A stretch of DNA of 64,000 nucleotides from Ochromonas danica (lineage: Eukaryota; Sar; Chrysophyceae; Chromulinales; Chromulinaceae): NCBI GenBank assembly GCA_015146655.1, contig VKHL01000076.1, positions 30,363 through 94,362 on the forward strand. Direction: 5' to 3'. The notes below the pieces were generated by a model. That model saw only the letters and a list, made by a program, of their open reading frames with translations. It was not told the DNA's origin and did no database searches. The translations under genes were made by a program, and so were the position numbers. Of the stretch, positions 1 through 11,264 are shown piece by piece. Each line of letters begins with the position of its first letter. Position 1 is the first letter of the stretch.

Positions 1-1027
1 TTCTTACAAAGTGCTGGTACAGCAATAGGTGAAATACCGCCTTATTGGATGACAAGAGCAGCACGTTTAGCTGCTTTAGAAACAAGTCATAATAGTCCAT
101 CATCACCATCATCGTCTTCTTCTTCTTCTTTAGATGAAATTCCTGATGAGTTGGAAAGTAATTCTCAATATAGTTTTATTAATTATGCTAAAGAAACCAT
201 GGTTGTCTTTTTACGTAAACATGGATTTTGGGGTGTATTGTTAATGGCTTCTTATCCAAATGTTGCCTTTGATCTATGTGGTATCTGTTGTGGACATTTT
301 TTGATGCCCTTTTGGTCATTTTTCTTAGCAACATTTATTGGTAAAGCAATTATTCGTAATTCTTATCAGTCATTTGTATATGTTATGTTATGCAGGTAAG
401 TACCCTATCGTAGTACAGTATTATCCTAATATTGGTGTACTCATTTTCTTCTCGATGTCATTCCTTTTGCGTGTATGTGTATATGTGTTTGATTCTTGTT
501 GTAGTGAGGAGCATTTGGAGATGTTAATATCATTATTACAATATCTCGTACCAGATAAATTGGAACTTGATCATACAATTCGAGAGATCCTGGAAGACAG
601 TCGACAAAGTTTCCAATCTAAAATACTAGCGAAGAATTCAACGGAAATCAACACAACCGAACTGGATGCTCGTAACTCAGCACAAACATTTGCATTTTGG
701 TGGCAATTATTTACTGGTTGTCTTTTGACTTTTTTCCTTTTGTCTTGTCTATCTCATTTTGCGCAGTATTATCAATTAATGATTGATCGTGATGATAGTC
801 ACAAGCTGAGGAAACGATTACCTCCTGCAACAGCATTGAAATTAATGTCACCAACATCGGGCAAGCTGCATCTCCCACCACCAACACCAAAGTCAAAGGT
901 GCTTCAATCAATACCAAAGGAGATTGAATCGTCACTAAAGGTATTTCAATCATCAACATCAACAACAGAGATTGAATCTATATCTACGTTACGATCAAGA
1001 AGGAAAAATGAGGAAAAATCTCTGTAA
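1..1027 (+). CDS. VMP1: VMP1-like ER membrane protein, 5' end outside window
   Basis: This is the C-terminal part (about 305 residues) of a vacuole membrane protein 1 homologue. VMP1 is an ER multispanning protein of the DedA/VTT superfamily, known as a lipid scramblase needed for autophagosome formation. The frame is open from base 1 and begins with the hallmark GTAIGEIPPYWMTRAARL. This is followed by a Ser-rich loop, a segment like VMP1 'PN..FDL.GI.CGHFL.PFW' and the FIGKAII motif. Exon 1 ends at 395, the intron is 396-504 (GTAAGT...TTGTAG), and exon 2 is 505-1027, giving the join VMLC-SEEHLEML. Another hydrophobic segment (FAFWWQLFTGCLLTFFLL) lies near the C-terminus, followed by a basic, Ser-rich tail. 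Family identity is strong; the true start is not visible. Confidence 0.92.
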
Positions 1028-1724
1028 ACCAACCCATCCATGATAACTATTTCCTACTTCCCCTGCCTGCCCACAAGATCGTATTCATGTTTTGCTAATG
1101 GCATGACTAATAATAAAATTAATATGTTGTATATTGTAGTTATTATTTTATCTTCGGGGATTCTTTTGATGTTAAAAATGACTACCATTGCTGAAATAGA
1201 ATGACTGCTTTCTCTGAAAGATTTTGAGTCTTCTTCCAATATATACCCTATTGTTACTGTAGTATCGTGTTTTAGACTATAATATAGGTAGATAACGTCG
1301 AAGCGATGAGATGTTAAATAAAAGCAAAACAAAAGTGTTTATTTTACATGATCATCATTATCATTAGTATTACTACTACACAACCAAACAAAAGCAAAAC
1401 ATGGAACATGAACAAGAAAACAACATAGACATCACCACTATTACTACCAACATTTAGCCATCCTACATTACAACTATTAACAAGATGAGAGGTAGAACAC
1501 CCTTCAAGAGTTGGAGTTCTCAAAAGTTGTGACTCGGAGACACAACAAGCAGGGAGAAGACAGTGTACATAGACTAAAGGGTGTAGTAACTGACTGACTA
1601 CTGGCAGACTACCACAGTCTAGACTACTACCACTGCTAGACCAATGCTGTCTGATGGCTGACTTGTTCGTTAGCTATAGAACGTCTGTCATTCACTCTCC
1701 ACTAACAACGATTCTTCCTCTTTC

Positions 1725-1812
<88 letters not shown>

Positions 1813-1880
1813 CTATACTAGTCCTTCTCCCTATCCATGATAAATACTAAACTGTAAAGTACTACCATTGTGTCCTGCTA
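1028..1880. other. Intergenic, low-complexity
   Basis: This lies between the converging VMP1 and protease-like genes. It holds a long CAA microsatellite (1724-1812) and a stretch rich in TAGTCTAGAC-like words around 1600-1650. No convincing coding sequence or RNA gene was seen. Confidence 0.6.
1724..1812. repeat. (CAA)n microsatellite, about 29 units
   Basis: An uninterrupted CAA trinucleotide tract. The same repeat recurs as polyQ codons in several genes of the window and as GTT in an intron, so it appears to be a genome-wide expansion class. Confidence 0.95.
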
Positions 1881-3155
1881 TTAAGTTAGAATATCTCGTA
1901 GAATGCTTTCATTCAGATAACCAAGAAAATCTTCTAAGAACATATATCCTTTTTCATCATAATGATCTTCATAAGAATAATAGATTGTATTACTCTCATG
2001 AACTAATGATTCTAATGTAGAGAAATAACGATTATAATATCTTTCACCATTTTCATGATGTGTTTGACGATAGATATTATAATAGATTGCTTCACGTATG
2101 AAAACAAGATCACTTACTATAAATCTCCAAAAAGTAACAATAGCTTGATATCCATGTTTTGGAAGTAATCGATAGAGAAATGTTTGATCATATCTTGAAA
2201 CAATACCATGACGAATTGTCTTGAAATGACCTTGTTGTTGTTGTTCTAGTAGCAGTTGTTGTTGTTGTTGTTGTTGTTGTTGTTGACAGTCAAGAAGATA
2301 ATGTGATAGATATTCTATTAGCATTAACATAGACCATGTTTGACAAAAATGATCATGTTCTATAGGTTCTTGTATATCAAAGAAATTCATATCCACCCAT
2401 TGATATTTCATTTCTTTAGCTAATAATTGTATGGTATCTAAACAATATTTCCATGTTGGATGACAATTTGAAGCAAAGTCTATACCACGAGAATCAAAAG
2501 AAGCAATATATCTTTCATAAGGATGAATAAAGAAGACCGTATAATGTGAAACTTCTTCAATACCATCTTCATGTATTGGTGGATATTTCCATGTTACAAT
2601 TGTTGGACTTTTACGTTGCTGACTATATTGGAAGATAGATTTAATATGTTGTAAATGATCATTTACAGTATTCTTACAAGAATCACAATCAGCAAAACAA
2701 AGTGATAATTGTGGAAATAAGGATTGTAAAATACGTTTACGATAAAATCCATTAGCTAAGATAACTTTAAATACTTCAATAAAATGCCAATGATCAAAAT
2801 TCTTATCAGCTAAGAATGTTGGCCAAAAGTGTGGATCTTTCCAATAGTATGATTCTCTTGTTGTTGTTATTGTTGTAGCACTAGTAGTGGCAGTGGTAAT
2901 AGAGGTAGTGGTAGTGGTGGTAGTGGTAGTCATAGTGGGTGTTGGCGGTGGTGGAGTGAGGGAGGTAGAGGGTTCCTGTTTGAGGGTGAGGTGACAAGGT
3001 AGAGGAAGACTCTCTAGTGGTGGTGGTAGTGGTTCTGGTTTTGTTGTTGTTAGTGTAGTTGTGGACAATGAGTCGGATGACGAATTAATCATCATTACTT
3101 TCACTTCTCTCTCCTCCACCATGATATTTGATGATGATATTTCCATGACAGACAT
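1881..3155 (-). CDS. Putative Ulp1/adenain-fold cysteine protease-like protein
   Basis: Single-exon protein of 424 residues. The first 100 residues are Thr/Pro-rich low complexity; a compact domain follows at about 103-290, then a polyQ tract (291-300) and a C-terminal alpha-helical region. The domain carries a plausible C48/C5-type catalytic set: His204 in SHYTVFFIHP, Asp221 in ASFDSRG, Gln262 in FFDIQEP and Cys271 in DHFCQTWSML. The His-Asp spacing of 17 matches Ulp1 and adenain, and Gln-Cys is 9 residues. From memory, HFCQTWS-like motifs also occur in uncharacterised proteins of large DNA viruses, so viral ancestry is possible but unproven. Protease activity is inference; no substrate is evident. 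The ATG is the first in frame. It could also be an inactive scaffold of the same fold. Confidence 0.55.
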   Translation of the reverse strand: MSVMEISSSNIMVEEREVKVMMINSSSDSLSTTTLTTTKPEPLPPPLESLPLPCHLTLKQEPSTSLTPPPPTPTMTTTTTTTTTSITTATTSATTITTTRESYYWKDPHFWPTFLADKNFDHWHFIEVFKVILANGFYRKRILQSLFPQLSLCFADCDSCKNTVNDHLQHIKSIFQYSQQRKSPTIVTWKYPPIHEDGIEEVSHYTVFFIHPYERYIASFDSRGIDFASNCHPTWKYCLDTIQLLAKEMKYQWVDMNFFDIQEPIEHDHFCQTWSMLMLIEYLSHYLLDCQQQQQQQQQQLLLEQQQQGHFKTIRHGIVSRYDQTFLYRLLPKHGYQAIVTFWRFIVSDLVFIREAIYYNIYRQTHHENGERYYNRYFSTLESLVHESNTIYYSYEDHYDEKGYMFLEDFLGYLNESILRDILT

Positions 3156-3589
3156 TTATGCGCTCTTGTTGTACGTTTGTTCTTGCACTGAAAGACTAAT
3201 TTGTTGTACTTGTTGTGATTGATTCTCTTTGTCTGCGGGAGTTGGCGTGGAGGAACGTGGAATGGAATATTCAAATTTGAATTCCATGGAACAGATCTAC
3301 CCAAGTCCGTGGAAACCAAGACTACAGGACTGTACAATGCTATTGTTTCAAGGGAAACATAGATTCATTGAGGAAAATCAAAGCATCCCGTTGCGTTCAT
3401 CGACCCCTTGCACCCACCACTATAACCATCTCTTCATGTCCACATGACCTACTACAGTACCACGACCGCTGCTTTTCCAGTCATTTCTTTCTTACTATTC
3501 CTTCCACAGCTATGTCACGTGTTGGATAGGATTCATATGCTCTAAGTACACAATGTAAATAACGAACATAATCAAGTCATATTTCTTAT
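3156..3589. other. Intergenic
   Basis: Upstream of the protease-like gene and downstream of SLD5. It contains a perfect ATTCCATGGAA-type palindrome near 3281-3291. Short open frames here lack coding character. Nothing else recognised. Confidence 0.5.
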
Positions 3590-4420
3590 TTACAATAATT
3601 GCATCTGTCCTTCTAATACTTGAGATCGTATTGTTTGATAACGCATAACAGCAATCTCTCCACGACGAAAACTTTGATATCGATCACCACCTAAAGGGAG
3701 ATCAAAGATATCTTCTAATGCTTGTCCAAAAACAAATTGCTATTGAAGATAATAAAGCAAACAACTAGGTTATACTATATACTAATATTCATCACATAGA
3801 ATGTGTGAGGTAAAGACTAACCTGTAGCTTGGGTACTGCATGCTTGTAACGATCATTATTCTCCAGGAAGTAGTCAGCACAGTTTTGTGGTAGACGACTG
3901 ATAATCGTATCTTCCATAAATTGATTTGTTAAATTGTTTAACTTAGTGGCGAAAATACGTTCAGTTGAAGAGAGTCGCTCTAGTAGTTGTAAATCTCCTA
4001 GAATATGTTCCAGTTGGTTTTCAATTTTCACAATACGAGTTCGAAGATATTTCATAAGAGAGAAACGTACTCGTTCAATATCAGACTGATAGAGAACAAT
4101 CGTAAAAGCTTCTTCTTCATTGGGATCATCTAATTTGTCATCAATGAAAGCCTAACAAAGCCAACAAGAAAGACAGTGAGTGAGTGAGTGAGTGAGTTAT
4201 CAAGACAGGGCTGCCTATCCCGGTGGATCACAGCAAGGGTCTGCTTTGTACGTACCTGCTGCTGTTCGATAAGATGCTTCACTGTACTGACTATTTCTTT
4301 CTCATATGGAAGAATTTCAGGAGCTTGTAATTCATTACGCCATGTTGTATGTAATTTGATCACATAATCATTGAGTTCATAATATTTCTCATCATTTTCA
4401 CTCTGGTCAAGGAAGAGCAT
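3590..4420 (-). CDS. SLD5: GINS complex subunit SLD5 (GINS4)
   Basis: Subunit of the GINS tetramer, which with CDC45 and MCM2-7 forms the CMG replicative helicase in the nucleus. Three exons on the minus strand, 4256-4420, 3822-4151 and 3590-3739, all join in phase 0 (donors GTACGT and GTTAGT) and give 214 residues, close to the family length of about 220. The N-terminal region has the SLD5 signature WRNELQAPEILPYEKEIV. The middle is the helical domain with RVRFSLMKYLRTRIVKIE. The last exon is the small beta domain (FVFGQALEDIFDLPLGGDRY ... RRGEIAVMRYQTI). Intron 1 contains a GTGA tetranucleotide repeat (about 4178-4197), which makes a pyrimidine-rich stretch before the acceptor. The gene is divergent from the cyclin gene. 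Confidence 0.9.
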
Positions 4421-5249
4421 TCTTCTTACTTTTCTTGATTTCTATCAATCAGTCAAAATGTCAATATGAATTTCAAACCTGGTCTACGTTAATCGCGTTT
4501 TTGGAACATTTTCGAGTTTATCGCACAGTGGAAGTTGTTCTCACCAAAACCTCCATAAGACTATCTAGACTATCTAAACACCGTCAGAAGCTGAGAATGG
4601 ACTATCTGCTTTCCTACTAGATCTATACACTGTCTAACGGGTTCCGCAGAATAGTATCACTGATTAGTATAGTGATGGACTACCAATACTATTTGGATTT
4701 CCTATACTAATCAGCGGAATCCATTACCTTAACGGCAGGCCACAGAGAACTACTGATAATATTACTATTCTGTTAAAATCGTCTGGAATGGACGAATAGA
4801 ATACGAACATAGAAAATGGCGTTTCACATGATTATGAGCGGGAAATGATCAATAATGACGTTTTACAATACAGTAGAAGAGTTCCGCTGTGCGCAGCAGG
4901 GCGCAAGATGAGGGGAGATTGTGACTGTGTGTGTCACACTGTCACTGTCTCACACACTCTCACAGTCACACAACTCACTTGCTCCTGTTCACTTGCTCCT
5001 GTTCATCATCTCTGCTGCTGATAATCAATAGTACTACTACGATCACAACTTACTTCTACCTGTCTTGTTATCCATAGTTGTGATTGATCTTCCTTCTTCC
5101 TTCTAAACCTATTCTATAGTTTTAACAGACAGAGATATCAAATAATCAATCCTTCCTAAGTTTATTTCCTGATTTGCTTTTTTCTTTCTCTTTCTCTTTC
5201 TTTCTCGAGCTGTTCGTAATTATTATCCGTGAAGAAAATTGGAGAGAAA
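4421..5249. other. Divergent intergenic region between SLD5 and cyclin
   Basis: Probable promoter region for both neighbours. It holds a 13-bp inverted repeat (4660-4672 / 4702-4714), a 10-bp inverted repeat (4920-4929 / 4961-4970) and a 14-bp tandem duplication of CACTTGCTCCTGTT near 4976-5003. No gene recognised. Confidence 0.55.
4660..4714. repeat. Perfect 13-bp inverted repeat, 29-nt loop
   Basis: CTGATTAGTATAG at 4660-4672 is matched by its exact reverse complement at 4702-4714. The flanks (TTCCGC ... GCGGAA) extend the symmetry imperfectly. It could be a hairpin or the remnant of a small inverted-repeat element. Confidence 0.7.
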
Positions 5250-6430
5250 ATGGAATCAAAAACACCAGATGATATTGGAGATCGAAAACTCTCCAGTCCA
5301 GCACCTGAAATTCCTGATGACAAGTCGGGAAATGTACTTCCTAACAATGAGGAAGAAGAAGTTGGTGTTGCCCTGTTAACTAAGTCGAGACACAAGTTCT
5401 GTACTACCAGTTCTGTGTATACAGAGAATACCTTATCAAATCCGAACAATGACCATGTTAGCTATTGGTAAGTTTTATGTTTTCGTACATTTTGCTTTTT
5501 CGCTGATTCCTCGTCTGTGTCGTACAGCATTGGTGCGGTGATGCAAGCACAAATTTTTGATGATCATGAGGCCTTAGCACAACGCAATTCTACTCCGCCA
5601 GCTTTCCATCTTGAAATTCCCTTGGACCCACAATATGGTGGACCTACTACCAACATTCTTGAATCTGTGCTCATGCAAGAATCAATGCATGACTTGGAGC
5701 TTCGCCAGAAGCTGTTAGCAGGAGTTGTTCCCACTGTTGATACAATGTTCAGGTGAGTTGTTATTATTGATTTATTCATTCTTTGCTGACGAGAACATTT
5801 CTTCTCAGATTCATTGCCTATTTAACGATGGCAGCAAGATACAGTCCTCAATGTAACATTATTGCATTGGTCTATCTGAATCGCATCACAGGAAGGAATG
5901 GGTTTGCCTTGACGATGGAGAACTGGCGTGGCTTGTGGACAAGCTGCATCATTCTCGCTCAGAAGGTGTGGGATGATAAGCCTTTGCGTACGTCTAGCTT
6001 CACTCAGATCTTACCAAATGTGAGCAAGGATCAGCTTCGTGAATTGGAGATGAAAGCTTTCCAATTGATGGACTATACTGCAACAGTGAAACCTTCCATC
6101 TATGCGAAGTACTATTTCGAGTTGCGAGCCTTATTTGGAGAGATAACAAAGAATGACCCACGTTATCAATGGAACTTGAAGCCCTTAACATTAGTGCAAG
6201 GGATGCGTTTAGAAGATCGTTCGTGTCGCACTGGACGCGGTATGCGCGGTAATTTGACTGACTCAAAAGCTGCTGCCAAAGATTCCCCTGCGTCTACCTC
6301 TAACATGCCGTCTTTATCTGCCCGTGTTGGCAGTGCTTCCCAGATGAAGAAGTACGTCGACAGTGGCGCAAAGACACTGGAAGACCTTACTTATACCCCT
6401 ACCACTTCGCGTTATGTCTTGCGCCTGTGA
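5250..6430 (+). CDS. Cyclin-Y-like protein, copy A
   Basis: Three exons, 5250-5467, 5528-5752 and 5809-6430, join cleanly (GTAAGT/CAG, GTGAGT/CAG) to give 354 residues. The cyclin box resembles cyclin Y/PHO80-type cyclins: a VPTVDTMFRFIAYLT helix, CNIIALVYLNRI, MENWRGLWTSCIILAQKVWD, LRELEMKAFQLMDYTATV and YAKYYFELRAL. Cyclin Y partners PCTAIRE/PFTAIRE CDKs in animals; the partner here is unknown. The start is the ATG at 5250; the earlier in-frame GTG codon is not a credible eukaryotic start. The gene is convergent with a paralogue. Exons 1 and 2 have exactly the same lengths in both copies, but only a 374-bp core of exon 3 is identical. The C-terminal tail TLEDLTYTPTTSRYVLRL is conserved in protein but differs at synonymous sites. 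Confidence 0.85.
5849..6222 (+). repeat. 374-bp block identical (inverted) to 8004-8377
   Basis: Reading both strands, I find no mismatch between this block and the reverse complement of 8004-8377. Antisense frames through both blocks also translate identically. Identity stops abruptly on both sides (CCT|CAATG versus ACA|CAATG; CGTTC|GTG versus CGTTC|ATA). It spans most of the cyclin box. Confidence 0.9.
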
Positions 6431-7804
6431 TCCTGTATTGTGGATCGAGTTACTTTGCCTCTTCCCAGATCGAGCAAATTTCCAGGAAATCGGCACTGTC
6501 TGGGTGAATCAGCTAGGAAGTTAACTTTTTTTGCTATGTCGATTCCCTGCATCAGTAGCATCAATCTTGTTTTAAAAAGTGTGCTTTGTGTTCCTGTTGT
6601 GTCAATACGGGCAAGAAGATAGTGTGATGAAAGTACATACTTGGTTTCTTTTGTGCTTCTGGTAGCTTTAGAAAATACGTTCTTGCTTGGACCCATTGTC
6701 TGGTATCATCCTGTTGTTGTCTTGTTGTCTTTGTCATGTGCGTTGCCTTCTCTAACAACGTTGGCATCGACAACTGATATGTTAGGTTAGAACTTTGCAA
6801 TAGTTCACATTACTGTTTTCATTTTCTTTCAATTCTTAACTTCGTGTGTGACCTTTCTTTTCGCTCCCCTATTCAATAACTCCACATGCATGCGGAATGA
6901 ACTAAAGGAAGAGCTTAGTCTACAGGCCAGTTAATTACATAGATCTAAATAGATTTTCAGCACTGACAATCTTTCTAAGTCTCTACCACATTCTTCGACC
7001 CACTCGAAGGAAAATCACTCACACGATGATATGGAGAGTTTGGTAAAGCCGAGAAAGAAGTACAAGCTGAAGAAAAGCTCTCTCATTAATCTGATGAAAC
7101 TCTTTGAGGAAGCACCAATTTTTACAGAAGATTGATAGGTTACTCCCACAAGACAAGAAATCAAACACACAATCAGTCTACTCCCAATGCATTGCTCGAG
7201 AAATGACCAAAGCATAAGAATGACTCATATCGTCGCTCTGCAAATATGAAGGCATAGCACAGTAGACGACAAACAAGATATAAAACAAAACGAAGGGACC
7301 CATGTTTTCGCGGCCGAACAAAGAAGTACAATATCACAAGGAAAAATCATCGGCGAATTCAATGATCCGCCAGTCCGACACAGATGGACTCGAGACGATG
7401 TTTACATTGTATTGACGTTATAGCTTCAAAGGTTACCACGCTTTTCAACTATTTATTTCGAAAATGTTCTTTTGTTCAAAGCATCAAGAAGTCAAAGAGG
7501 AGAGTTATGGAAACACTTTCTGTCCCAGGGAAATAAAGAAAGCTCAACAAGAATAGAAGTAGAAACAGAGAGCCCCATGGTAAAGCTCATTGCGATCACG
7601 GAGAAGGGTGCAGCGAACAGGCTCATAATCTACCCCACCGAACACAGGAACTAGAACAACTATCTAACACAGGATTGGGCAACAAACATGAGCCATAGAG
7701 AAGCAGAGAGTACTATTGATGACAACAAACTAAGACAGTCTGAGAACAGAACTATGCAAAAAGCTAATGTTGGATAAAACAGCTATGAAAAAAAAGACCA
7801 CCCT
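6431..7804. other. Intergenic between convergent cyclin genes
   Basis: The 3' flanks of the two cyclin genes. No similarity between the two flanks was noticed, and no gene, RNA or mobile element is recognisable. Short open frames on both strands lack coding character. Confidence 0.5.
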
Positions 7805-9002
7805 TTATAGGCGCAAGACATAGCGCGAAGTAGTGGGGGTATAAGTTAAATCCTCCAAAGTCTTCGCGCAAACATCCTTTGCCTGTCCATAAGATGATCC
7901 AGGGGAACCAGAAGAAGACGGGGACACATGTTTCGCTCCCTTAGTTTCGCTGGAATTACTGCTACTCTTGGAAGCAGAACGAAAACCATTTCCTGCACGA
8001 TATGAACGATCTTCTAAACGCATCCCTTGCACTAATGTTAAGGGCTTCAAGTTCCATTGATAACGTGGGTCATTCTTTGTTATCTCTCCAAATAAGGCTC
8101 GCAACTCGAAATAGTACTTCGCATAGATGGAAGGTTTCACTGTTGCAGTATAGTCCATCAATTGGAAAGCTTTCATCTCCAATTCACGAAGCTGATCCTT
8201 GCTCACATTTGGTAAGATCTGAGTGAAGCTAGACGTACGCAAAGGCTTATCATCCCACACCTTCTGAGCGAGAATGATGCAGCTTGTCCACAAGCCACGC
8301 CAGTTCTCCATCGTCAAGGCAAACCCATTCCTTCCTGTGATGCGATTCAGATAGACCAATGCAATAATGTTACATTGTGTGCTAAAATTAGCACGGAAAC
8401 TAATTAACGAAATAAATCTAGTGTGCACATCGAAAGTATTTCGTTGTAAGCAATGCAGAGATTCTAAAAAACGTGGTTTAGTTCACTGACCTGTAAACTG
8501 AATCAACGGTGGGAACTACACCCATAAGCAGCTTATTTCTCAACTCATCATCATGAAGAGTTTCATGGTTAAGAATATGATCAGGAATACGCTCAAGGGG
8601 ACCACCATATTCAGGGGATAGAGGTATTTGAAGATTAAATTCTGGAAAGACATTTTTTAGCGCATTAGGCGATTCAAAGTCATCGAAAATCTGGGCTTGC
8701 ATAACTGCTCCAATGCTAATTAAATAGATTTCATCCGTCAGATTTGAAAAAAACATTTCATAGTAAAAAAAGTAGCACACTTACCAATAGATCACTTGAT
8801 CATTGTTGGGATTGGATAAGTTATGCTCGGCATAGACAGAACTGGTAGTACTATATTTTAATCTGTTAATTGCAATAGGTTCATCTGATGGTGTGACAAC
8901 ACGATTATCTGTTGAGGCAGCAGGAACAGCTGAATCATCATGATCAAGAAGTTCATCTAAATGATCAGCAGAAAAAGGACTAGAATCTTTAGTATCATCC
9001 AT
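7805..9002 (-). CDS. Cyclin-Y-like protein, copy B
   Basis: Minus-strand paralogue of copy A. Exons 8785-9002 (218 nt), 8491-8715 (225 nt) and 7805-8417 (613 nt) give 351 residues. The donors are GTAAGT and GTCAGT; the exon 3 acceptor is ACACTAG. Exons 1 and 2 are the same lengths as in copy A but strongly diverged in DNA and protein; only short islands such as TTSSVY and LSNPNND are shared. The cyclin box core is identical to copy A over 374 bp. After the block the Ser-rich linker diverges completely, then the last 19 residues (KTLEDLTYTP...) are the same protein with different codons. Both copies appear intact and presumably functional. Confidence 0.85.
8004..8377 (-). repeat. 374-bp block identical (inverted) to 5849-6222
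   Basis: Counterpart of the block in copy A, with the same abrupt ends. It lies wholly inside exon 3 and does not reach an intron. Confidence 0.9.
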
Positions 9003-10339
9003 ATTTTTTGAATTGTAAAAAAATAACAGTAATTAAAAGGCAAGGAAGAGATAGGAAATCAATAAAAAGTACAGTAGGGGAATGTGGAAGGGGCAAGAAC
9101 AAAGAGAGGTACAGTGATGATTGTAAGATGATGATGAAGAGATGAAGAGTCTGTCCCACTGCCACTGCCACTGCCACTGCCACTGCCACTGCCGCTGCTG
9201 TTCTGTCTGTGTGGGCCGCACACCCCCGAGTGTACACTGTGGCACTTCTTCAATGCCACACACGCACACCAGCAGCGCACAGGTGCACACACACATACAG
9301 CAGAGAGTGGCGGCATTCCGGCGTTTCTGTTGTTTCTTGGCGAAATTTTGAAAATTTCGATGGAGAAATCTAATTGCTGGGAGCTGAGAGGTTGAAGATA
9401 ATCAGAACGCTTTCCTTTGCATCCGTTTTGATTTGATTTGGCTTTATTTGGCGCAGGCTTTGATGGGTTTTCTCTTCTCGTGAGCCCTTGGTGCTGCCTT
9501 GAACCTCACCAGAGGCAACCTATTCAGAGCGCGAGATGATATTTTGTTGACTCTCAGAGCAGAAATCCACCTCTCCTGCTCTTGGCCGAAGGGTTAAATA
9601 ACAACCCTATTGGATTTCATCACACTGTTCAATTTTCAATGTCGTGACCGTTTCTTCAAAGTATGCTGTGAGCTATAGACGGCATAAACTGGTATTGAAG
9701 AAAGTTCCAATCAATCATTTCATTCTTAGTATCATTGTGGAACACTCACTCTGAGGTTGGAGTGGCACTGAGGCTGATGCAGAAAACAAGTACATTTACA
9801 AATGTCAATGACGGCAAAAGCTGTAGAATAAGGGTAAAAGCTGTAATACAGTTGTAATAAGAGTAAAGAAATCGTGTCTTTTAAGATCTACGGTCGTGTC
9901 AATGATGTAAGAAGAATAGTTGAAAGGAATAGTTAAATTCGTTCGCTATTTAGGTGGCCATTTATAAAATGAGGTACTTTGCGGTTGCGGTAGGTACCTT
10001 CACTAGGGTACCTTAATTCAGCGCCAAAATGTTGATCTTATTTATATAATTAACACCAGAACATAATTAACACCAGAACCTTAACTTAAAGAGAATTAGG
10101 GGCTGTGGGAGGATTGAGAATCGCGTTGTTTCTAGGTGAAGGAGGTGTTTTTCCCAACAATCCCCATCATCACCTGTGCTGCAAAATCAAAACAATTAGT
10201 CAAGACTACTATAGGAACTAGTAGTAAATAGATTGACTTGTTTTGTGTGGTACTACTTCTATAGTCTATCAGTCATAGTCTATAGTAGCTATCTCATTCT
10301 ACTATTCTTCTTGATAATTTCTCAAGTCATCTCAAGAAG
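9003..10339. other. Divergent intergenic region, cyclin B / RNF10-like
   Basis: Holds an imperfect CCACTG hexamer repeat at 9155-9196, probably in the 5' UTR or promoter of cyclin copy B. The remainder has no recognisable gene or RNA. TAGTCTAT-like words cluster at about 10240-10290, just upstream of the RNF10-like start. Confidence 0.5.
9155..9196. repeat. (CCACTG)n hexanucleotide repeat
   Basis: About seven tandem hexamer units, ending in a variant CCGCTGCTG. Confidence 0.9.
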
Positions 10340-10524
10340 ATGTTCCATCTCAACAAGGATGATGAAAGAACAGCAACTTCTTCTTTCCCTGACAATGAAA
10401 TAACAACAAAGAATAAGAAAGAGCAACAACAACAACCAGTAGGAACAGGACATCAAGTTATCTTGACAAAGCAAGACAAAGAGAAGAAGAACAACAAGAA
10501 GAGATTCAATCAACCACTACCATC

Positions 10525-10558
<34 letters not shown>

Positions 10559-11221
10559 GTACTACCACTACCATCATCCTCCTTACAAGTGTCAGATCAG
10601 CATATTGAGGATGATCGTGGTGGTAGTGGTAGTGGTAGTGGTGGTGGTAATCGACGTCATCATAATTCATCTCGTAAGAATCCCAATCCAACCACTAACA
10701 CTAACACAAGAACTACTGCCACTACTACTACTACAATGAATCATCACCACCATAGTAATAGTAATAGAAATAGAAAGTCTAGTTCTAATACCAACAAGAT
10801 CACTAAAGCAGAATATGTTCTTGCCAAGTAAGTTTCCCCATTAGACTACATCATTTACATTATGGATGAGTTGATTAGCTAACAGGTTATCTATCTGTGG
10901 TGATGGCGATGATGATGATGGTGGTGACGTCAATAGTTTTCGCTTTGTAATTAGTCCATTATCGAACCCTTTTGAAACAGCTTGGTTTAATGCTGATGTT
11001 GCCATACCATGGGAATTAGTTCATGCTATCTCACCACCACCAGGTAGTAGAAATTATCATCTTAATGAAACTATTTGTCCAATTTGTCTAGAGGAAGAAT
11101 TGAAATTACCACGAATGAGTCGATGTGGTCATATTTATTGGTATGTCATTACTCATTAGATTAGTAGATGATCCCCCCATTTTATTAATAACTAATGGAC
11201 TGATTGCTTGTGTTGACTGCT

Positions 11222-11264
<43 letters not shown>

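Noticed and set aside
9033-9316. Open frames with Cys-His or Trp-Gln repeats at 9.1-9.3 kb
   Set aside because: Produced by the CCACTG hexamer repeat; no homology or splice support.
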